A stretch of DNA of 64,000 nucleotides from an uncultured Alphaproteobacteria bacterium (GTDB lineage Bacteria; Pseudomonadota; Alphaproteobacteria; HIMB59; GCA-002718135): contig CACIXR010000005.1 in assembly GCA_902590695.1 (NCBI GenBank), forward strand, positions 1-64,000. Reading direction: 5' to 3'. The notes below the pieces were generated by a model that was not told where the DNA came from, made no database searches, and worked only from the letters and a program-made list of their open reading frames with translations. The position numbers and the translations under genes are program-made. Shown here piece by piece: positions 17,741 through 25,657 of this stretch. Positions within the stretch are counted from its first letter, which is position 1, and the number at the start of each line of letters is the position of its first letter.

Positions 17741-18532
17741 TTATTCTTTCCAGTTTGGCTCTCTTTTTTCTAAAAAAGCTTCAATACCTTCCTTGGAATC
17801 ATCATGTAGCATATTTTCCGTCATTACATTTGAAGTAAAAGTATATGCGTCTTCTAAATTCATATCTTTTTGTTTGTAAAAAGCTTCTTTACCAGTTTTA
17901 ATAGTATTAGAAGATTTAGACGATATTTTTTTTGCAATTTGAAATACATTTTTTTTTAAACTATCTTCTTTAAAAACATCATTTATTAAACCAATCCTTA
18001 ATGCTTTATTTGCATCTATAAGATCTCCAGTGAGAAGCATTTCCATAGCTTGTTTTTTACCTACAGTTCTTGATAATGGAACCATTGGTGTAGAACAAAA
18101 TAATCCAATATTAACACCAGGAGTTGCATATTTTGCTCTGCTACTTGAGTAAGCTAAATCACAGCTAGAAATTAACTGACAGCCTGCTGCAGTAGCGATA
18201 CCATCAACCATAGCTATAACTGGTTTATTATTTTTATTAATTTTCAGCATAAGTTGAGAGCACATTTGAAATATTTTTTTAAAATAGCTTTCACCTCTGT
18301 CATTTTGCAATCTTTGTGAATTTAAATCTTTTAAATTATGTCCTGCACAAAAAATATTACCTTTTGATGATAAAATAATTACTTTTACTTCATTATCTTT
18401 ATCAGCAATATCTAGCGCTAACGTTAATTCATTGATCATGTTTTCGCTTAAAGTATTTTGGTTTTTTTGATCATTAAGAATAATATTAGAAATGTTATTA
18501 TTTTTTTCGGATAATATTAGATTAAAATTCAT
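17741..18532 (-). CDS. Enoyl-CoA hydratase/isomerase-fold protein (ECHDC3-like, catalytic Glu pair absent)
   Basis: A 263-aa crotonase-fold protein. The acyl-CoA/oxyanion segments are clear: GNIFCAGHNLKDL and AMVDGIATAAGCQLISSCDLAYSS. The residue that is Glu in hydratases (GCEL) is Gln here (GCQL). The second Glu position reads Gly in YATPGVNIGLFCSTP. This second stretch, plus GKKQAMEMLLTGDLIDANKAL, matches the ECHDC3 subgroup. Ordinary hydration of enoyl-CoA is therefore unlikely, but CoA-thioester binding is expected. It is the last gene of the long minus-strand run, with its start directly abutting the OsmC stop. Confidence 0.85.
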   Translation of the reverse strand: MNFNLILSEKNNNISNIILNDQKNQNTLSENMINELTLALDIADKDNEVKVIILSSKGNIFCAGHNLKDLNSQRLQNDRGESYFKKIFQMCSQLMLKINKNNKPVIAMVDGIATAAGCQLISSCDLAYSSSRAKYATPGVNIGLFCSTPMVPLSRTVGKKQAMEMLLTGDLIDANKALRIGLINDVFKEDSLKKNVFQIAKKISSKSSNTIKTGKEAFYKQKDMNLEDAYTFTSNVMTENMLHDDSKEGIEAFLEKREPNWKE

Positions 18533-18979
18533 TTAATTAATTTGAATTTCAACATCTTTAGATAGTGAATTAGCGATAAAACAATATTTATGTGATCTCT
18601 CTTTCATCTTTCTCATTTCTTCATCAGAAATAGTAAAATTATCTTGGAATACTATAGCTGGATTAAGTTCTATTTTGTTGACGTACATTTTTCCTTCTGA
18701 ATTTTTTCCTAAATACGAAATTGCTTTATCTTTATAATTAATAACTGGCCATTTCATTTTTGCAGCTAAAGCTAAGAATGTCATCATAAAACAACTACTT
18801 ACAGCTGCAGCTAGTTTTTGTTCTGGATTAATATTAGTTTCGCTTCCTCCATAATCTGGAGATGATCCCGCATCAATAGATACATTTTCATTAAGTATTA
18901 CTGTGTGGTCAGTTAAGTATTTTCCAAATTCGAGTTTTTGATCTCCTAGTTCCCACTTTAATTCGATTGAATGACTCAT
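18533..18979 (-). CDS. OsmC-family protein
   Basis: A 148-aa OsmC/Ohr-fold protein. The two redox cysteines expected in the family are visible in VSSCFMMTFLALAAKMKWP and SHKYCFIANSL. OsmC/Ohr proteins reduce organic hydroperoxides using a Cys pair and lipoyl or thiol donors; some members serve other roles. An upstream ATG (19027) would overlap the DmdA-like gene by 47 bases and add 16 residues that do not fit the family. The ATG at 18979, one base after that gene's stop, is chosen because its neighbours upstream show the same tight spacing. Confidence 0.83.
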   Translation of the reverse strand: MSHSIELKWELGDQKLEFGKYLTDHTVILNENVSIDAGSSPDYGGSETNINPEQKLAAAVSSCFMMTFLALAAKMKWPVINYKDKAISYLGKNSEGKMYVNKIELNPAIVFQDNFTISDEEMRKMKERSHKYCFIANSLSKDVEIQIN

Positions 18980-18980
18980 T

Positions 18981-20102
18981 TTAAGAATAATTAAAAGGTA
19001 GTGAGCATACTTTACCTTTTCTCTCAATATTGTCTGGTGTTAATACGAAAACATCCTGCCCATCATTCCAATAATCTCTATCAACCATTGATAGCCCAAT
19101 ATTGGTTTTTAAAAATGGTGAATAAATGCCAGAGGTGATATTACCAATTTGAAATCTATTTTTTGAGTATACAGGAAAAGGTATTGAGCACGGAGGAGTA
19201 GGGGACCCATCAAAAGTAATTCCTTTTAATTTTTTTTCTATTCCATTTTTTAATATTTTAATTAATGCATTTTTTCCAATGAAATCATGAGATAAATTAT
19301 TACAATAATTATCAAATCCGCATTCAAGTGGATTATTTTCTAAAGTAAATTCATTACCATAGGATAATAAACCACCTTCTATTCTATCAATTAAATTTGG
19401 ACATCCAGGTGAAATATTAAAATCTTTTCCTGCATCCCAAATAGTTTCCCAAAGTTTTTTTCCAAAACTAAAACCCTTAAGATAAATCTCAAAACCATCT
19501 TGTTTGCTATATCCTGATCTTGCAATAATCTGCTTTGTTCCTTCAAATTCAAAAAAAGAAAAATGAAAGAATTTTAATTTTTTAATTTTTTCACCAAATA
19601 TTGAAGACATTAATTCTTCAGATTTCGGACCTTGAATTGCTAGTGGGTAAACATCAGGCTCTAAAATATCAACTTTAAAATTTCTCCCTACGGCCAATCC
19701 TTTTGCCCAAAGAAGAACATCTGAATCTGCAACTGATAGCCAATATTTATTATCACTTAATTTTAAAAGAACGGGATCATTTATCATTCCTGCATTTTCA
19801 TCAATCATTGGATAGTAGTAACACTTACCAATAGGCATATCTTTTATTGATCTTGGAGACATGAGTTGTATTAATTTTGTGGCATCATCTCCTATTATCT
19901 GAACCTGTCGTTGACATGAAACATCCCAAATTTGCGTATTTTTAGATAAATGCCAATAATCTTCTTCTACTGTTGCTTTATATGATTTTGGAAGAAGCAT
20001 ATGATTAACTACAGTAAAACCACTGACACCAGCCTCAATTACTTTCTCGGTATATGGAGTTCTCCTTATACGTCTAGACATGTTTAATCCTGAATTACTC
20101 AT
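18981..20102 (-). CDS. DmdA-like aminomethyltransferase-fold (GcvT family) protein, possible DMSP demethylase
   Basis: A 373-aa folate-binding GcvT-fold protein. The stretches SRRIRRTPYTEKV, NHMLLPKSYK, DYWHLSKNTQIWDVSCQRQVQI, ADSDVLLWAKGLAVG, SGYSKQDGFEIYL and GCPNLIDRIEGGLLSYGNE closely follow, from memory, the DmdA pattern of Pelagibacter. DmdA moves a methyl group from dimethylsulfoniopropionate to tetrahydrofolate. Neighbours differ from dmdBCD: a transthyretin-like protein, an OsmC protein and a catalytically altered crotonase, so another methylated substrate is equally possible. The start at 20102 lies one base after the upstream stop. A longer start at 20132 would overlap that gene. 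Confidence 0.78.
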   Translation of the reverse strand: MSNSGLNMSRRIRRTPYTEKVIEAGVSGFTVVNHMLLPKSYKATVEEDYWHLSKNTQIWDVSCQRQVQIIGDDATKLIQLMSPRSIKDMPIGKCYYYPMIDENAGMINDPVLLKLSDNKYWLSVADSDVLLWAKGLAVGRNFKVDILEPDVYPLAIQGPKSEELMSSIFGEKIKKLKFFHFSFFEFEGTKQIIARSGYSKQDGFEIYLKGFSFGKKLWETIWDAGKDFNISPGCPNLIDRIEGGLLSYGNEFTLENNPLECGFDNYCNNLSHDFIGKNALIKILKNGIEKKLKGITFDGSPTPPCSIPFPVYSKNRFQIGNITSGIYSPFLKTNIGLSMVDRDYWNDGQDVFVLTPDNIERKGKVCSLPFNYS

Positions 20103-20103
20103 T

Positions 20104-20439
20104 TTATTTAGACCACCATATTGAGTATCCATTTGGAGAAATAATTAAAGGTATGTGATATTTTTTATGAGGATCTTTCATTTTAAATTTAACACTTATT
20201 GAATTAATTATTTCACTTGTATTTCTAAAATATTTACCAGAATTAATTATCATTTCATAATCACTTTCACAATCATCTTTCGACAATTCAAATTCTTTAA
20301 GCATTCTTCCCGAGCTATCTGTTTTATCTTCTAGAAATATAACTTTGTTTTTATTATTCACTTTATGAATAATAATTTCTACGTCACTTGCATGTGTACC
20401 ATCTATTGAGTTTAGTAAATGTGTAGAAAAAATTGCCAT
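20104..20439 (-). CDS. Transthyretin/5-hydroxyisourate hydrolase-like protein with altered C-terminus
   Basis: A 111-aa protein with the HIU-hydrolase/transthyretin pattern. STHLLNSIDGTHASDVEI carries the first His. DSSGRMLKEF gives the Arg region. GKYFRNTSEI and HKKYHIPLIISPNGYS carry the second active-site His. The invariant C-terminal Tyr-Arg-Gly-Ser of true hydrolases is replaced by Trp-Trp-Ser-Lys. No uricase, OHCU decarboxylase or other purine genes are near. It sits between a TPP enzyme and the DmdA-like gene with 1-3 base gaps, so it belongs to that operon. It may hydrolyse another ring or act as a binding protein. Confidence 0.78.
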   Translation of the reverse strand: MAIFSTHLLNSIDGTHASDVEIIIHKVNNKNKVIFLEDKTDSSGRMLKEFELSKDDCESDYEMIINSGKYFRNTSEIINSISVKFKMKDPHKKYHIPLIISPNGYSIWWSK

Positions 20440-20442
20440 AAT

Positions 20443-22185
20443 TTACTCTATAGACGCTTTATCTCTTTTATCACTAACTGCAGCAACAATTGGACTAATA
20501 ACACCTTTAGCCTTAACATTAACACATGCAGTCTTACCACTTTCTAACGCCCTTTTTAAAGCGGGACCTAGATCTTCTCTTTTAGTAACTAATTCTCCGT
20601 GCCCTCCAAAACCTTCAAAAATAGAATGAAATGGAATATCTCTGAAATCAGTTGCAAAATGCTTCCCACTCTCAAATAACCTTTCTTGTTGTTGAGAAAT
20701 ACAGTCAAGACCTCCATTGTTATCTATAACTACAACAATGGGTTTTTTTTCTTGAAATGCAGCTTCAATTGATAATCCGCCAGATAAAAATGCACCATCT
20801 CCACTTATTAAAACAACATTAGATTTAGGATTAAGATTTTTTGCTGATACTGCAAAAGGCACTCCAACACCTAACATACTGAAAGTGCCTGGATGTAATA
20901 TTCCTCCAAGTTTTTTACCTTTTGATCCAGCAATATTAATTGCAATCTCGGACCAGAAATGGGTGTTACCACCATCAATAACTAACCAATCATTTTCAGT
21001 TAATAACTCTTGAACATCTAAAGCTAATTGAAGAGGATGAATTTTTCCACCATTTTTTTTGGCATCTTCAGTTTCTTCATTTAAGTCATCTAATGTTTTA
21101 TCAATCCAATTTTTTTTCTCTTTTTTATTCTTATCAAACCATTCATCATTTAATTTCCATTTACTGTTTTTCTTTAATTCTATAAGTTTATCCAAAAAGA
21201 CTCCAGGATCACAAAGTAAGTTAATATCTGCAGCTCTATTTAATTCTATTTCTTCATGAGATCCATTAATACAAGCAAGCTTAGTACTTTTTGGAAAAAG
21301 TGGAGGATTACCAAAATTCATTTGATTATCAAGACGTGCACCAATCATAAGAACCAAATCTGATTCATTGAGGGCCATTTTTGATGGAGGATATTGATGA
21401 ATATCTGCTAGACCCATGTATGTATCTGCCTCTTCTCCTAAAAGCTTTTGATGGTATGGTATATTAAATATTGGAATGTTTAATTCAAAGCCAGCTTGCT
21501 CTAATTTTTTTTCTGCATTAGACCACCAAACACCATGCCCTCCAATAAAAACTGGTTTATGAGCATTAATTGCTAGATTAAATATTTCATTTAAACTCTC
21601 AGGATCGGGCCAAGCTTTGGCTAATGGTTTTTTTTGATGAGTAAAAGGTCTTTCTTCTAAACCTGCATCATCAGCAAATGATGAAAACATTATATCCACA
21701 GGTACACTTAAATGTACTGCTCCTGGATAGCCATTTGTTGCAATTCTATATGCTTTATCTACAAACTCCCTTATTCTGTTGCCGTCTGTTATACTTGCGC
21801 TGTATTTTGTTAACGGTGCTGCAATAGATACATCATCTATTTCCTTAAAACCGCCTGCTCCTTGTCTTTTTAAGCTACTTGATCCGGTTATAAAAATAAC
21901 AGGTGATCTTTCACCCCAAGCTTCCATCATTGATGGTACTGCATTTGCAAAACCTTCTGGTCCCACAATGCAAACGGAGGGTTTTCTTGATATTCTAGTA
22001 TGGCCATCAGCTAAATGACCAGCAATTTGTTCATGAGGACAATTAATTACATTAATTTGACACTCCATAAATCCTTCAAGTGCTGGATTACAAAAACCTC
22101 CAGAAAGCGTAAAAACATTATCAATACCTTTGTCTCTAAGAGCTCTTGCAACTAATGCCCCACCTCTAATCTTTTTATCTCCCAT
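20443..22185 (-). CDS. Thiamine-pyrophosphate enzyme (acetolactate synthase-like large subunit fold)
   Basis: A 580-aa three-domain TPP enzyme. The cofactor-activating Glu lies in NCPHEQIAGHLADGHTR near residue 50. The central domain runs about residues 190-330. The C-terminal TPP/Mg site is GDGAFLSGGLSIEAAFQEK then VIDNNGG. It groups by eye with acetolactate synthase, oxalyl-CoA decarboxylase and 2-hydroxyacyl-CoA lyase relatives. There is no ilvN small subunit beside it, and the neighbours are an FMN 2-hydroxyacid oxidase and GcvT proteins, so branched-chain amino-acid synthesis is unlikely. It probably cleaves or decarboxylates a 2-keto or 2-hydroxy acid in the operon's pathway. Confidence 0.83.
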   Translation of the reverse strand: MGDKKIRGGALVARALRDKGIDNVFTLSGGFCNPALEGFMECQINVINCPHEQIAGHLADGHTRISRKPSVCIVGPEGFANAVPSMMEAWGERSPVIFITGSSSLKRQGAGGFKEIDDVSIAAPLTKYSASITDGNRIREFVDKAYRIATNGYPGAVHLSVPVDIMFSSFADDAGLEERPFTHQKKPLAKAWPDPESLNEIFNLAINAHKPVFIGGHGVWWSNAEKKLEQAGFELNIPIFNIPYHQKLLGEEADTYMGLADIHQYPPSKMALNESDLVLMIGARLDNQMNFGNPPLFPKSTKLACINGSHEEIELNRAADINLLCDPGVFLDKLIELKKNSKWKLNDEWFDKNKKEKKNWIDKTLDDLNEETEDAKKNGGKIHPLQLALDVQELLTENDWLVIDGGNTHFWSEIAINIAGSKGKKLGGILHPGTFSMLGVGVPFAVSAKNLNPKSNVVLISGDGAFLSGGLSIEAAFQEKKPIVVVIDNNGGLDCISQQQERLFESGKHFATDFRDIPFHSIFEGFGGHGELVTKREDLGPALKRALESGKTACVNVKAKGVISPIVAAVSDKRDKASIE

Positions 22186-22186
22186 C

Positions 22187-23350
22187 TTAGTACTTTATAT
22201 CCTTAAAAAATTTATCTGCTATAATTTTTTTATCAACTTCATTTATATCGGTTAATCCTACTAATCCAAGATTTGTACTTAACTCCTCTTTAATTAAGTT
22301 GATAATTCTTCTAAGACCTCTTGAACCATCTGCGCCAATGGCATACATTAGTGGTCTGCCAAACATAACAAAATCAGCTCCCAGAGCTAATGCACGTAAA
22401 ATATCACTACCACTTCTAATACCACTATCAAAAAGTATTGGAAAATCATCTCCCAAAGCTTTTCGTATTAATGGTAAAGCATTAATAGAAGCAGTAGCAC
22501 TATCTAATTGTCTTCCACCATGATTTGATACTTGAATTGCATCAGCACCAGCTTCTTTAATTTTTAAAGCATCTTCAGAATTCATTACTCCTTTGATTAT
22601 TAATTTTCCTTTCCAAGCGTCTCGAACCCTTTTTAGAGTATTCCAATCAGTTGCTCCTCTACTTTCTTTTCGTCTAAAAATTTGATCACCACTTTTAGAT
22701 GTAACATAATTCATTGGTTGTGGAGCGCCTTTGAACAAAGTTGTTAAGCTCCATTGAGGATGTAGTGCAAAATCTAAAAATTGTTTTGGGCCAATTTTAA
22801 ATGGATAACCAAAGCCATTTCTATCATCTCTGGCTCTTCTTGAAAGAATTGGAACATCAACAGTGAGGATCAAAACCTTGTATCCAATGCTTTCTGCTCT
22901 TTTTAATAATTCCATAATAAATTCTTCACTTTGAAAAATATATATTTGCATCCATGAATGACCTTCTGAAAAAGTAAACATATCTTCAAGTGTAGTACTC
23001 GAAGCCATTGAAACACATGTTGGAATATTATTATACGCACTTTCTTTTGCTATCATTTTATCTGCTTCAGGCCATGAAAGATTTGTCATTCCCATTGGTG
23101 CAAATCCAAATGGATAATCAAAATGAAAATCAAATATTTTTTTACTTAAATTTCTATTCTCGACATTTCTGAAAACCTTAGGTTCAAGTCTAATTTGATC
23201 TAATGCCTTACTATTAATTTCAGCAAGTTTATCATCTCCTGATGCTCCATCAATGAAATCAAACACTAATTTTGGTAATCTCTTTTTAGATAACCTAATT
23301 GCATCATCTATTGTATGGATTTTAGTGCTAGCTTTAATGAAATCATTCAT
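22187..23350 (-). CDS. FMN-dependent 2-hydroxyacid dehydrogenase/oxidase (LldD-like)
   Basis: A 387-aa FMN TIM-barrel enzyme of the lactate dehydrogenase/glycolate oxidase family. The N-terminal segment KRLPKLVFDFIDGASGDD, the GFAPMGMTNL and LTVDVPILSRRARDDRNG stretches, and the active-site SNHGGRQLDSA with catalytic His and Arg are all present. LFDSGIRSGSDILRALALGADFVMFGRP binds the FMN phosphate. It oxidises an L-2-hydroxyacid to a 2-keto acid. Its stop is one base before the TPP enzyme start, so the keto acid may pass straight to that enzyme. A 48-base gap upstream could hold a promoter. Confidence 0.87.
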   Translation of the reverse strand: MNDFIKASTKIHTIDDAIRLSKKRLPKLVFDFIDGASGDDKLAEINSKALDQIRLEPKVFRNVENRNLSKKIFDFHFDYPFGFAPMGMTNLSWPEADKMIAKESAYNNIPTCVSMASSTTLEDMFTFSEGHSWMQIYIFQSEEFIMELLKRAESIGYKVLILTVDVPILSRRARDDRNGFGYPFKIGPKQFLDFALHPQWSLTTLFKGAPQPMNYVTSKSGDQIFRRKESRGATDWNTLKRVRDAWKGKLIIKGVMNSEDALKIKEAGADAIQVSNHGGRQLDSATASINALPLIRKALGDDFPILFDSGIRSGSDILRALALGADFVMFGRPLMYAIGADGSRGLRRIINLIKEELSTNLGLVGLTDINEVDKKIIADKFFKDIKY

Positions 23351-23398
23351 TTTAATATTTGTATTCTAATATAATTTATAATTCTATTATAAAATATA

Positions 23399-24628
23399 TT
23401 AGTTTTTTGAAACACCCTTCCAAGGTATTGGACTAGATGGAATATCTTCTTTTAAACCTCTTTGTATTTCTCCTTTCTCATCATACATTGGTAAAGTGCA
23501 TATTTCACCTTTTTGTAAAGTACCATCATCGCATCTAACATCTACTATTGTATCTGGTCCAAATTCTGCTTTATCCATATGAACTATAGCAACACCACAA
23601 ACTTGAAATGGCGACCATGTACTTGAAGTTACAATTCCAACTTTTTTATTATTAATAGAAATTTCAGAATCAACCAATGCAAAACTATTTTCCACTCTCA
23701 TACCCCATGTTAAACAATCTGTGCTTGCATTTAGTAAATAATCTCTTCCAATAAAATCTCCCTTATTAAAATCTATAAATTTTCCTAATCCAACAGCAAA
23801 TGGAGATCTGTCTCTTGTAAAATCTCTCCCTGCAGATAAGAGACCTGCCTCAATTCTTCTACATCTAAACCCTGGAGAGGCTGTTAGGATCATTCCCATT
23901 TTTTCACCCTTACTGAGTATTAAGTCCCCAATTTTTTTGGAATTATTTTCTGGCCTTAAATAAATTTCCCAACCTAGTTCATTCGTAAACCCTGTTCTAC
24001 TTACAATTACTTTTTCTGAAGCAATTGAAGTTTCAATCCAATCAAAGTAATTAAAATTATTTTTTAATGGTTCATCAATTAGTTTCTCTAACAGTTTTAG
24101 AGATTTAGGTCCTTGTATTTGACTTACCCAAACATTTGGATCTTTAATTTCAACATCTAAATTTTTCGAATGAGCTTTGTACCAACTGTATAAATGTCCA
24201 TCACCTTGTGCAAACCAAAATTTATTTTTTTCTAGTCTTAATAATAATCCATCTGAAATCATTCCTCCATCATGATAACAAGCAAATTGATAAGAACATC
24301 GTCCTATTTTTACTTTTGAAATATCTCTAGGAAATATTTGTTGAAGTAAATTTTCAGCATCCGGACCTGAAATTTCGTATGGATGTTCGCCCGTATGACG
24401 TAAAATTATTTCTTGTCTAGCTTTCCAATACATTTCATCTGCTGTAGCATGAGATAATTTTTCAAGCGTAAATCTTCCATCGGCGTAGTTAGTATATTCT
24501 GGGTTGAGTGGTAACTCTTGATAAGTGAGAGGATGTATTTTCATGGGCCTAGCCAAATCCAAAGATCTACCAGTTTCCTTAATAACTGGCTTAACGACAA
24601 ATCTGTAATTACTAACTAAATCTCCCAT
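23399..24628 (-). CDS. GcvT-like folate-dependent demethylase/aminomethyltransferase
   Basis: A 409-aa GcvT-fold protein, distinct from the DmdA-like one. It has RHTGEHPYEISGPDAENLLQQIFPRDIS, FACYHDGGMISDGLLLRL, a SQIQGPKSLKLLEKL segment, SRTGFTNELGWEIYL, and AGLLSAGRDFTRDRSPFAVGLGKFID. These are the tetrahydrofolate-binding features of aminomethyltransferases and of the folate half of dimethylglycine or sarcosine dehydrogenases. There are no GcvH or GcvP genes nearby, so it is not the glycine cleavage T-protein. It probably demethylates a small methylamine or methylsulfonium compound to give 5-methyl- or 5,10-methylene-THF. Confidence 0.83.
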   Translation of the reverse strand: MGDLVSNYRFVVKPVIKETGRSLDLARPMKIHPLTYQELPLNPEYTNYADGRFTLEKLSHATADEMYWKARQEIILRHTGEHPYEISGPDAENLLQQIFPRDISKVKIGRCSYQFACYHDGGMISDGLLLRLEKNKFWFAQGDGHLYSWYKAHSKNLDVEIKDPNVWVSQIQGPKSLKLLEKLIDEPLKNNFNYFDWIETSIASEKVIVSRTGFTNELGWEIYLRPENNSKKIGDLILSKGEKMGMILTASPGFRCRRIEAGLLSAGRDFTRDRSPFAVGLGKFIDFNKGDFIGRDYLLNASTDCLTWGMRVENSFALVDSEISINNKKVGIVTSSTWSPFQVCGVAIVHMDKAEFGPDTIVDVRCDDGTLQKGEICTLPMYDEKGEIQRGLKEDIPSSPIPWKGVSKN

Positions 24629-24669
24629 AAAATTTATTCAACTTATCACAAAATAATGAAAAAAAAATT

Positions 24670-25593
24670 TTAAAATAAATTCTTAATAGCTTCAATATGT
24701 CGTGGCTTCACTTCACAGCATCCACCAACTAGAGTAACACCTTCATTTAAAGAATTTAAAACAAACATTTTATATTTTTCTTCTCCAAATTCTTCATTTC
24801 GAGTGCCAAGTAATTCAATGGGATCAATATAATCATAATGTCCTTCAAAACCTTCTGAACTAAATTTTTCTTCATTACTAGTAGGCAGTTCTTTAAATAA
24901 ATTCATTTTATAACCAAAAGGAAGCTTTTGTTTATTAAATATAGGAATACTCAAATTAACAATTTCAGGTGATACGCAGGCTGATACTATGCCACAACAA
25001 TTAAATTTTTGCATAGTATCAAAAAGTTCATCAAGACTTTCTCCAGATGGTAATTTTCCATCATAACGTAAGTGCACACCTACAAGAACTTGTTTATTAA
25101 ATTCTTTTGAAGCTTCTAAAGCAATTTTTATTTCTTTGATGGAACACAAAACATCTAAGTAAAATATATCGACATAATCTTTTAATATTTTTGCAATTTC
25201 ATGAAAATAATTAAACATTGTTTCATCAGTTTCAAAATGTATTGGGGAATATGTATTACCTTGATTTGGCAATGAGCCTGCAATAATAACTTTTTTTTCA
25301 CTTTCATTTTTTGCTTTTAATGCAAGTGCTCCAGCAGATCTTATTCCAAATTCAAATTTATCAAGTAAATTATATTTTTTTAATAGCCTTCTTCTAACAC
25401 TAAAATTTGAAGTGACTATTAATTGTGATCCAGCATTTATAAAATTTTTATGCATTTCTACGACCATTTGGTGATTATTTTCATTTAATAATGCTTGTGC
25501 TGACCAAAGATCACCTGTTGTCTCTAAACCCATTTCCATTAAAGTTTGACCGGAACCTCCATCAAAGAGGTATTTCTTATTTTTTAAAAACAT
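24670..25593 (-). CDS. Homocysteine S-methyltransferase family protein (BHMT-like)
   Basis: A 307-aa Zn-dependent methyltransferase. It opens YLFDGGSGQTLMEMGLE. The mid Cys ligand lies in FNCCGIVSACVSPEIV, and the Cys-Cys ligand pair in GGCCEVKPRHIEAI at the C-terminus. Betaine-homocysteine methyltransferases and MmuM-type enzymes share this layout. It would move a methyl group from betaine, DMSP or another onium compound to homocysteine, making methionine. A carnitine-to-betaine set lies 12 kb away, and two GcvT-like demethylases lie downstream in the same run. It follows the solute-binding gene after 64 bases that contain a strong hairpin. Confidence 0.85.
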   Translation of the reverse strand: MFLKNKKYLFDGGSGQTLMEMGLETTGDLWSAQALLNENNHQMVVEMHKNFINAGSQLIVTSNFSVRRRLLKKYNLLDKFEFGIRSAGALALKAKNESEKKVIIAGSLPNQGNTYSPIHFETDETMFNYFHEIAKILKDYVDIFYLDVLCSIKEIKIALEASKEFNKQVLVGVHLRYDGKLPSGESLDELFDTMQKFNCCGIVSACVSPEIVNLSIPIFNKQKLPFGYKMNLFKELPTSNEEKFSSEGFEGHYDYIDPIELLGTRNEEFGEEKYKMFVLNSLNEGVTLVGGCCEVKPRHIEAIKNLF

Positions 25594-25618
25594 TTTTTTG
25601 GAAGATTAGTAGAAATAG

Positions 25619-25642
25619 TGTGGCGCATTTAAATGCGCCACA
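25619..25642 (-). repeat. Perfect 24-base palindrome / RNA hairpin after a solute-binding-protein gene
   Basis: TGTGGCGCATTT at 25619-25630 is followed directly by its exact reverse complement AAATGCGCCACA at 25631-25642. The RNA would form a 10-bp G+C-rich stem with a 4-base loop. It lies between the stop of the binding-protein gene and the BHMT-like gene on the same strand. No T-run follows on the minus strand, so it is more likely an mRNA-protecting or processing hairpin that keeps the binding protein more abundant than downstream products than a simple terminator. Confidence 0.75.
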
Positions 25643-25657
25643 AAGCAAATTGATATT

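Noticed and set aside
20443-22185. Acetolactate synthase large subunit (ilvB)
   Set aside because: No regulatory small subunit or other branched-chain amino-acid gene is adjacent, and the neighbours are catabolic.
18981-24628. Glycine cleavage system (gcvTHP)
   Set aside because: Two GcvT-fold proteins are present but no lipoyl GcvH or PLP GcvP, and both carry features of dedicated demethylases.
23351-25657. Glycine or SAM riboswitch upstream of the GcvT-like and BHMT-like genes
   Set aside because: The gaps are only 41-64 bases and hold no paired elements of those aptamers; the one hairpin is a plain palindrome.
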